Shown: positions 56,948 through 64,000 of the stretch, piece by piece
How positions within the stretch are numbered: position 1 is the stretch's first letter
How the letters are laid out: the number at the start of each line of letters is the position of its first letter
DNA from: Vibrio aerogenes
GTDB taxonomy: Bacteria > Pseudomonadota > Gammaproteobacteria > Enterobacterales > Vibrionaceae
Reading direction: 5' to 3'
NCBI RefSeq assembly: GCF_024346755.1
Contig: NZ_AP024861.1
Span: 2,294,001 to 2,358,000 of the forward strand
DNA: 64,000 nt
Position numbers and translations under genes: made by a program
The notes under the pieces: generated by a model
What the model saw: only the letters and a program-made list of their open reading frames with translations
What the model was told of the DNA's origin: nothing
Database searches by the model: none

Positions 56948-57796
56948 ATGTATAAACAATTTCTGAAATATCTGACCATTGCCGGCATCCCTATCATTAT
57001 CAGCGGCTGCCTGGAAAACCGAAATGACACAGACCAACTGTGTAAAGACAATCCGGGATTGCGTTGTGAAGAACTCAATATGCATGACGGACAATGCCGT
57101 CTGACAAGAACGAATCTGGTCTGGCATCGCCGTGATGTCCTCAGAGATCCAACGGACATCAACAAAATAGAAGAATATAAACTGACACAGGAATACAAAA
57201 AGTGTCTTGAAACCGCGGCCCAGATTCAACCGATCAATCAAGCTGAAATAAAGAATAAACGGGCGATGGCTTATGTGAATGCCGGAAAAAGTATGGAGGC
57301 ACTTGAAAAAGAGTTACTCAAATACAATACGGCAGAATCCTTATACTTCCTGTGGAGCCAGACCGGCAACAAACACGCCCGTCGCCAGTTTCTTCGTATG
57401 GAAGGGACGCCTGAGCTGGATACGGCAAGAATGCAATATGCACTGGCCACCTTTTATATTGATAAAGACCGGGAGAAAACACTCAAACTGTTAAACCGGG
57501 CACTACAGCTGAGTGAACCGAAAACCCTGAATATCAGTATCCTCGAATCACTTGCCAGCTTAAACCGGCTGCTAAAACACAATGAAGAGTCCTATATCTG
57601 GGCGATTGTCGGCAAAGAGTTCGGCGTTCCGGTTGCTTCAGAGCGGGATCTGAAAATTATTTACGGTTTTCCGGATGAAAAATTCAGCCAGCTTGATGAC
57701 ATCGCGGATCAGGTCACCAGTGCGATTAAGAAGAAACAGTATAAACCATCTCTGATTGCTGAGGCGATGAATCCGCCGAAACCCGCTGAAGAGTAA
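56948..57796 (+). CDS. DUF2989 lipoprotein
   Basis: 282 residues. A lipoprotein signal with lipobox IISGC (Cys about residue 21), then a Cys-containing N-terminal block (CKDNPGLRCEEL, DGQCRLTRTNLVWHRRD) and a C-terminal helical TPR-like half (about 150-240). DUF2989 proteins are found in vibrios and relatives; the function is unknown. It is divergent from yeaC and shares a terminator with msrB. Confidence 0.85.
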   Translation: MYKQFLKYLTIAGIPIIISGCLENRNDTDQLCKDNPGLRCEELNMHDGQCRLTRTNLVWHRRDVLRDPTDINKIEEYKLTQEYKKCLETAAQIQPINQAEIKNKRAMAYVNAGKSMEALEKELLKYNTAESLYFLWSQTGNKHARRQFLRMEGTPELDTARMQYALATFYIDKDREKTLKLLNRALQLSEPKTLNISILESLASLNRLLKHNEESYIWAIVGKEFGVPVASERDLKIIYGFPDEKFSQLDDIADQVTSAIKKKQYKPSLIAEAMNPPKPAEE

Positions 57797-57820
57797 TTCC
57801 CCTGCTCCGCCGGTCAGAAT

Positions 57821-57862
57821 AAAAATCCCTGTACAACTGCTGTTGTGACAGGGATTTTTAAT
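57821..57862. terminator. Bidirectional terminator between DUF2989 gene and msrB
   Basis: AAAAATCCCTGT (57821-57832) / ACAGGGATTTTT (57848-57859), a 12-bp perfect stem with U-tracts on both strands. Confidence 0.9.
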
Positions 57863-57878
57863 GAGAAGATGGGGTCAG

Positions 57879-58283
57879 TTATGACACCGAATCACCCCGA
57901 AAATATAATGAAACGGAGTTCACGCAGTAACGTTCACCCGTGGTTGCTGCCGGGCCATCTTCAAAAACGTGACCGAGGTGGCTGTCACAGGCGGCACAGC
58001 GGATTTCTGTTCGCTGCATCCCATGACTGTCATCCGGTAAATAACGAATGACATCCGCGGAGAGTGGCGCATCGAAGCTGGGCCAGCCACATCCCGAATC
58101 ATACTTATTCTGATGAGAAAACAGCGGCGTTTTGCAACAGGTACACAGGTAATTTCCAGATTCCCTGTGGTGTAATAATGTGCCGGAAAACGGAAGCTCC
58201 GTTCCCCGCAGACGACAAATATGATACTGCTCATCGGTCAGATGTTCTTGCCAGTACTCATCCGGTTTGTCGATTTTTTTCAT
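57879..58283 (-). CDS. msrB: Peptide methionine-R-sulfoxide reductase MsrB
   Basis: 134 residues. Repairs methionine-R-sulfoxide in proteins. The catalytic cysteine is C120 ([11 protein letters not shown]). Zinc is held by two CxxC pairs, C47/C50 (CTCC) and C96/C99 ([12 protein letters not shown]). C65 in SGCGWPSF is the likely resolving cysteine. Cytoplasmic, divergent from gapA, as in E. coli. Confidence 0.96.
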   Translation of the reverse strand: MKKIDKPDEYWQEHLTDEQYHICRLRGTELPFSGTLLHHRESGNYLCTCCKTPLFSHQNKYDSGCGWPSFDAPLSADVIRYLPDDSHGMQRTEIRCAACDSHLGHVFEDGPAATTGERYCVNSVSLYFRGDSVS

Positions 58284-59681
<1,398 letters not shown>

Positions 59682-59707
59682 GATCAGTTTTCCACACTGA
59701 AAATTCC

Positions 59708-59737
59708 CGAAGGCGGCCATTGTGTCGCCTTTTTTCA
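59708..59737 (+). terminator. Terminator of gapA
   Basis: AAGGCG-GCCATTGTGT-CGCCTT followed by TTTTC, about 30 bases after the gapA stop. Confidence 0.85.
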
Positions 59738-59856
59738 TTTCTTCAACACATGACCTTGTATACCTGTATTACTCGTTATACGGTTTGTATATCCCCATCT
59801 ATCGGGCATATTGCAAACAATGATGAAAAACAAAGCATACTCAGAGGACAAACCGC

Positions 59857-60747
59857 ATGGAACTACATAATTTACCTGTCATCGCAAATCTTTCAGATAA
59901 CATCACGATTGTAGAAAAAGAAAAAATTAAAATTGTTCGTGTTGTACACCCTAAAGCAACAGCAGGTATCGCTTTGTTTGGTGGTCATGTTCTTTCTTAT
60001 CAACCGGCGGGACAGCCTGATTTACTCTGGATGAGTGAAACATCACTGTTCGATAGCGAGCACCCGATCCGGGGCGGTATTCCGGTATGCTGGCCATGGT
60101 TTGGGGGTATCAGCAGCCCTAATCATGGCTTTGCCCGGATTCAGGAATGGCAGCTGCTTGAGCACAGAGAAAGTGAAGAGGGTGTTGTCGTGAGCCTTGG
60201 ACTGAAGAGCGGTGAATCAACGCTGCATATCTGGCCGTATCAGTTTGAACTGCGATTGCATATTGCGGTTGGCAGTGATCTGAAAGTGTCACTGGAAATC
60301 ATCAATACCGATGAAAAAGTCTGGAATTTTTCCGGCGCTCTCCACTCCTACCTCAATATTGGTGATATTCAAAAAATCAGTACAACAGGCATGGGCAAAG
60401 AATACATCGATAAACTACAAAATAATCAAATCTGTCAGGGTGAGCCAACACTCACACTGACCGAAGGTATTGATCGCATCTATACCGCGCCTGACGCACA
60501 GGTTCAAATGGCCGATCCGGCTTTAAACCGGACCATCACAGTCGAAAATACCGGGCACAATTCAGCCGTTCTGTGGAATCCATGGGCAAGTCTGGCGCAA
60601 CAGATCAACGACATGCCCGACGACGGCTACAAAACGATGTTCTGTATTGAATCTACCATTTTTTCACCCTGCCTGTCTGCTGGCATCACATTACAGCCAG
60701 GTGAACAACATACACTCACGACGGCAATTTCCTCACAGAATTGTTAA
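59857..60747 (+). CDS. yeaD: Glucose-6-phosphate 1-epimerase (D-hexose-6-phosphate mutarotase)
   Basis: 296 residues of the aldose-1-epimerase superfamily, YeaD type. It interconverts alpha and beta anomers of hexose 6-phosphates. Seen: GGHVLSYQPAGQPDLLWMS, PIRGGIPVCWPWFG, SPNHGFARIQEW (His), FSGALHSYLNIGDI (catalytic His) and a late Glu in FCIESTIFSP. It follows gapA as in E. coli and V. cholerae. Confidence 0.94.
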   Translation: MELHNLPVIANLSDNITIVEKEKIKIVRVVHPKATAGIALFGGHVLSYQPAGQPDLLWMSETSLFDSEHPIRGGIPVCWPWFGGISSPNHGFARIQEWQLLEHRESEEGVVVSLGLKSGESTLHIWPYQFELRLHIAVGSDLKVSLEIINTDEKVWNFSGALHSYLNIGDIQKISTTGMGKEYIDKLQNNQICQGEPTLTLTEGIDRIYTAPDAQVQMADPALNRTITVENTGHNSAVLWNPWASLAQQINDMPDDGYKTMFCIESTIFSPCLSAGITLQPGEQHTLTTAISSQNC

Positions 60748-60843
60748 CAGAGTCGCAAAGCAGTCAGCGCTGGCTGCTTTGCGATTTACAGATGAACCCG
60801 GTAAACTTGCGCCTTTTTATCATCTCAGTTTTCAGGAAATGTC

Positions 60844-61692
60844 ATGTCCTATCAGTGTCCGATTTGTCACGCGCCCCTGCACCAAAACCAACAACGCTAT
60901 TCCTGTGTGAATAACCATCAGTTTGATATTGCAAAAGAAGGGTATGTTAACCTGATGCCGGTTCAGCACAAACACAGTAAAGATCCAGGTGATAATAAAG
61001 AGATGATGCAAGCCAGAAGACGTTTCCTGGAGCAGGGATATTACAACCCGATGCGGGAAAAAGTCGCACAGCGCTACATTGAGTCACTCTCGCTGAACCA
61101 CGGCGACGAGCCAAAAATTCTGGATATTGGATGTGGTGAAGGATTCTATACCAACCATATCGCGGAACGGCTGACAGCGCTGCATCCTCAGGCCGGTATT
61201 TATGGTCTGGACATCTCGAAAACCGCTGTACGCTATGCAGCTAAACGCTATAAAAACTGTCATTTCTGTGTCGCCTCCAGCCATCGCCTGCCCTTTGCTG
61301 ATGAAAGTCTGGACGGTGTATTGAGAATTTATGCGCCATGCAAACCAGAAGAATTACAACGTTGTATTCGTCCCGGCGGCCTGTTGATGACTGTGACACC
61401 TGCAGCCAGACATCTGTATCAACTGAAAGAATTGATTTATCAGGAAGTTCACCTGCATACCGATCCGGATGAATCAGGCCACGGCTTTGTATTAGAATCG
61501 CGTGAAAACCTTCATTACACGATGGATATGCGTGGCGAGCAGGCACATGACTTGCTGCAAATGACACCTTTTGCCTGGAGAGCCAGTGAGTCTGTGAAAG
61601 CAGAGTTACACAGTCGCACATCATTTCAGTGTGAAGCTGATTTTACACTCACCATCTACCGGAAAACGCAGGATATCCCGGAACAGGCATAA
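60844..61692 (+). CDS. rlmA: 23S rRNA (guanine-745-N1)-methyltransferase
   Basis: 282 residues. An N-terminal zinc knuckle (C5, C8, C21, H25 in YQCPICHAPLHQ...SCVNNHQFD) precedes the SAM-dependent methyltransferase fold with motif I ILDIGCGEGFYT and motif IV RIYAPCKPEEL. It methylates G745 in helix 35 of 23S rRNA. Plus strand, same direction as yeaD, 96 bases away. Confidence 0.95.
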   Translation: MSYQCPICHAPLHQNQQRYSCVNNHQFDIAKEGYVNLMPVQHKHSKDPGDNKEMMQARRRFLEQGYYNPMREKVAQRYIESLSLNHGDEPKILDIGCGEGFYTNHIAERLTALHPQAGIYGLDISKTAVRYAAKRYKNCHFCVASSHRLPFADESLDGVLRIYAPCKPEELQRCIRPGGLLMTVTPAARHLYQLKELIYQEVHLHTDPDESGHGFVLESRENLHYTMDMRGEQAHDLLQMTPFAWRASESVKAELHSRTSFQCEADFTLTIYRKTQDIPEQA

Positions 61693-61830
61693 CTTTTGCT
61701 TTAAATTTTTGTGAATTGTTCAGCTGAATAACCATATTGTGTCGTGTGGGATATGGCAAAACTGAGAAAAAACACTCAAGTTTTACGTTCAGCCTCCGCT
61801 AACATAAGCAGAACACGGCAGGAGAGTTTT

Positions 61831-62187
61831 ATGGACCCAATAAAATCAGGTGCATCGGTCTATTCATCTCAGGCGATGAAAGCAAAATCCGCAACTCCGG
61901 CAGCGCCACAAGCTCAAAATGATGTGCCAGCAAAAGCTTCAACCGATAAAGTGACTTTATCTGATGAAGGCAAAGCTTTGTTGGCAGCCCTGAAAGAAAT
62001 TGATCATGAAAGCAAAAAAGCCGCTGAAGAAGATAAAACGGTCAGCGACAAAGTTGAGTCTTTCACCTACGGCGCACTGGGTATGGAACACCCCGATAAG
62101 CTGGAAGAAGAAAATGATAGTTCCTATTCTGCGGGGCAATATCTTTCCGCAGCGGCAACAGTTGGTAGTCTTTTATTGCTCATCTGA
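61831..62187 (+). CDS. Hypothetical protein with C-terminal hydrophobic segment
   Basis: 118 residues starting MDPIKSGASVYSSQAMKAKS. The N-terminal half is Ala/Lys/Ser-rich and likely disordered; the middle is charged and helical (ALLAALKEIDHESKKAAEED), followed by FTYGALGMEHP and a C-terminal hydrophobic end AAATVGSLLLLI. GGAGAG lies 5 bases before ATG 61831. An open frame back to 61744 lacks a site. Its own terminator follows. Family not recognised. Confidence 0.65.
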   Translation: MDPIKSGASVYSSQAMKAKSATPAAPQAQNDVPAKASTDKVTLSDEGKALLAALKEIDHESKKAAEEDKTVSDKVESFTYGALGMEHPDKLEEENDSSYSAGQYLSAAATVGSLLLLI

Positions 62188-62218
62188 TTGTCTGCAGCAA
62201 AAATCAAAACCAGTTTTC

Positions 62219-62252
62219 ACCTTCAGACTCTGAGGTCTGAAGGTTTTTTATT
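62219..62252 (+). terminator. Terminator after the hypothetical gene
   Basis: CCTTCAGAC (62220-62228) TCTGAG GTCTGAAGG (62235-62243) then TTTTTTATT. Confidence 0.88.
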
Positions 62253-62268
62253 GTAAAAAGCGATATAT

Positions 62269-63849
62269 TTACTTCATCCCATGCTGGTGAAAACATTCAA
62301 CATAAGCGCGGTCTTCCTGCTGTATATGCACTGTCAGCCAGTCCTGTAAAAATTTCATCAGTTCAGGTCCGACCTGCTCGCCTCTTTCCACTCGTTGCTG
62401 GAATTCAAGCACACTCTTCACCAGATTCTGATGTTTTTTCACATGGGCGGCTTCATCCTGATAGCCAAACTGTGAAAACAGGACTTCTTCATATTCAAAA
62501 TGGTTGGCTGTATAGTCGATCAGTCCCTGGACCACACGTTTTACTGAAGCCAGACCATAATGATGAGTCAGCAAATGATTCAACTCATTCACCAGATGGA
62601 CTAATGTCTGATGCTGGCGGTTAATTTCTGCCAGATTCAGGTCAAGCCCCGGTCCCCACTGAATTAATTTCTGCCGGCGCTGATCTTCCTCCGCCAGCTG
62701 GCCGGGATCAATAGCAAACCGATGGAGCAGGGATTTGATTTCACCTGAAATATTCTTCACGGCAACACTGGCCATCAGCGTTTCATTCGTGACCTGAACA
62801 TTTTCCTCAGAGACAGCAGAAATATCAGCCAATCCCTGTAGCAGACGTTCATTCGACCCGACCTGCTCATTCAGCAAACCGGAAATCTGCTCGCTCTGTC
62901 CGGTGATTGCCACAATTTTCTCTGAAAGCCGGAAGAATGCCTGACTGACATGCCCAATGACTTCCATCGATTCATCCATACTTGCTGCATTCTTGCCGAT
63001 TGCTTCAACAACCTGCTGAATACTCTCCAGCAACGTTTCTATTTTTTTCTGAATATCATCGGTTGCCACCCGGGTGCGGGTTGCCAGTGTTCTGACTTCA
63101 TCGGCCACTACGGCAAAACCGCGCCCCTGCTCTCCAGCCCTGGCCGCTTCGATGGCCGCATTTAATGCCAGCAGATTGGTCTGGTCAGCAATATCACTAA
63201 TCGTTTCCAGCACCTGGCCGATGCTGCTGCTTTCACTTTCAAGTTCCTGAATATGAGATTTGGAGCCTTCCATTTGTTGACTGGCATTTTTCAGTGCAGA
63301 CTCAAGCTGCTGCATATATTGCCCGCCATCCTGTGCCTGTTGCTTTGCATCCACAGCAGACTCAGCGGTTGATTCTGTAAACCGTGCGACCTGATTGGTA
63401 GATTCAGACAATTGCTGAATCATATCCAGAGAGGCGGCTATTTCTGTACGCTGTTTTAATGCACCAGCCTCTGCTGTTTCAGAATTTTTTTTCACTGATT
63501 CAGCAACCTGCATGAGTATATCAGAGGTTGAGCCTAAAGCGCCCACAGTTCGCGAAACATCAGAGCCAATCCGGTTAAAGGCATAAAACAGCGGATGACC
63601 TTTTCCTTCCGTGATATCAATCCTGACCCTTAAATCACCTTCGGACAGACAGGCAGCCGCCTTTCGGGTCTGACTCAGTATCTGGTGAAACATCTGAAAA
63701 ACCACATACAGCACCCCGCAAAACAACGCCAGCCACAAGCACCAGCCCCATAAACCCGCAGATAAGAAGTGATAAAAAAAAGGAAGCAACAACACAACAA
63801 AAACCAGCCACCACTGCAACGGCTGTAACTGACTTATTTTCTCGTTCAT
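62269..63849 (-). CDS. Chemoreceptor with C-terminal hemerythrin domain
   Basis: 526 residues. Two hydrophobic segments close together at the N-terminus (about 12-30 and 33-52) leave almost no periplasmic sensor. A HAMP-like stretch and a methyl-accepting signalling domain follow (tip [35 protein letters not shown]). The C-terminal ~130 residues are a bacteriohemerythrin domain with the di-iron ligand pattern NRQHQTL, HFEYEE, HVKKHQ and [10 protein letters not shown]. Such receptors sense O2 or NO from inside the cell and signal through CheA/CheW. Monocistronic. Confidence 0.9.
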   Translation of the reverse strand: MNEKISQLQPLQWWLVFVVLLLPFFYHFLSAGLWGWCLWLALFCGVLYVVFQMFHQILSQTRKAAACLSEGDLRVRIDITEGKGHPLFYAFNRIGSDVSRTVGALGSTSDILMQVAESVKKNSETAEAGALKQRTEIAASLDMIQQLSESTNQVARFTESTAESAVDAKQQAQDGGQYMQQLESALKNASQQMEGSKSHIQELESESSSIGQVLETISDIADQTNLLALNAAIEAARAGEQGRGFAVVADEVRTLATRTRVATDDIQKKIETLLESIQQVVEAIGKNAASMDESMEVIGHVSQAFFRLSEKIVAITGQSEQISGLLNEQVGSNERLLQGLADISAVSEENVQVTNETLMASVAVKNISGEIKSLLHRFAIDPGQLAEEDQRRQKLIQWGPGLDLNLAEINRQHQTLVHLVNELNHLLTHHYGLASVKRVVQGLIDYTANHFEYEEVLFSQFGYQDEAAHVKKHQNLVKSVLEFQQRVERGEQVGPELMKFLQDWLTVHIQQEDRAYVECFHQHGMK

Positions 63850-63944
63850 TCAACACCACCTGTCACCTCTGGGTTTGTGTTGTTAAGCATAGAAAGAGAT
63901 ACTGAAAAAGGAGCAACCGATTGTTCAAAACATGATCGAAAGAA

Positions 63945-63975
63945 AAAAAATACGGAGCATGGCTCCGTATTTGAT
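63945..63975 (-). terminator. Terminator of a minus-strand gene beyond the window
   Basis: ATACGGAGC-ATG-GCTCCGTAT perfect 9-bp stem. The minus-strand side continues TTTTTTTCTTTC, so it ends a transcript entering from the right of the window. Confidence 0.8.
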
Positions 63976-64000
63976 CAATTTCATTCAGAAAACTGTTTCA

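Overview
The window looks like a stretch of a Vibrionaceae chromosome, most likely Vibrio. The right half (about 38.8-64 kb) is housekeeping backbone in the order tRNA-Arg(TCT)-folD, mltB/ycgL, minCDE, rnd, fadD, alpha/beta hydrolase, tsaB, yoaA, purU, sppA, ansA, yeaC, DUF2989, msrB, gapA, yeaD, rlmA, with products close to gammaproteobacterial and Vibrio orthologues. The left 38 kb is accessory metabolism and chemotaxis. The species is not determined.

Region 1 (1-10.7 kb). One tight minus-strand operon reads dgcN-dgcA-gsiA-gsiB-gsiC-gsiD, then a DmpA-type S58 aminopeptidase, a DppA-type M55 D-aminopeptidase and iaaA (isoaspartyl peptidase, cut by the window edge). A LysR regulator (DgcR-like) is divergent. 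I read it as uptake and cleavage of unusual peptides (D-residues, isopeptide bonds), with D-glutamate fed through N-acetyl-D-Glu.

Region 2 (10.7-14.8 kb). A patchy accessory island: a DUF805 membrane protein followed in frame by the relic tail of a VOC/glyoxalase gene; two full and one cut copy of a 315-bp tandem repeat; a relic of a membrane gene broken by that repeat; a small membrane protein overlapping the end of an orphan T6SS Hcp with a C-terminal DUF3289-like domain; and a fourth, inverted copy of the repeat. The Hcp module is thus bracketed by inverted copies.

Region 3 (14.8-25.9 kb). A BLUF blue-light sensor gene, then a long minus-strand ureide/nitrogen operon: polar amino-acid-type ABC transporter, RpiR regulator, BASS-type symporter, amidase, gamma-glutamyltransferase-like (oxamate amidohydrolase-like) enzyme, ureidoglycine aminotransferase-like enzyme and allantoate amidohydrolase-like M20 enzyme. 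Its upstream region has a near-perfect sigma-54 promoter and two NtrC-like half-sites 21 bp apart, pointing to control by nitrogen limitation.

Region 4 (26-38.5 kb). A secreted M28 leucyl aminopeptidase with a PPC domain, a large methyl-accepting chemotaxis protein, and a second peptide ABC operon (dual ATPase, binding protein, two permeases) ending in a cytoplasmic-looking M14 carboxypeptidase, with a divergent LysR regulator.

Region 5 (38.8-64 kb). The backbone. Points of note are a 22-bp perfect palindrome resembling a PurR operator before folD, a structured 860-bp gap after folD that may hold a small RNA, non-ATG starts for rnd and fadD, and a chemoreceptor with a C-terminal hemerythrin domain.
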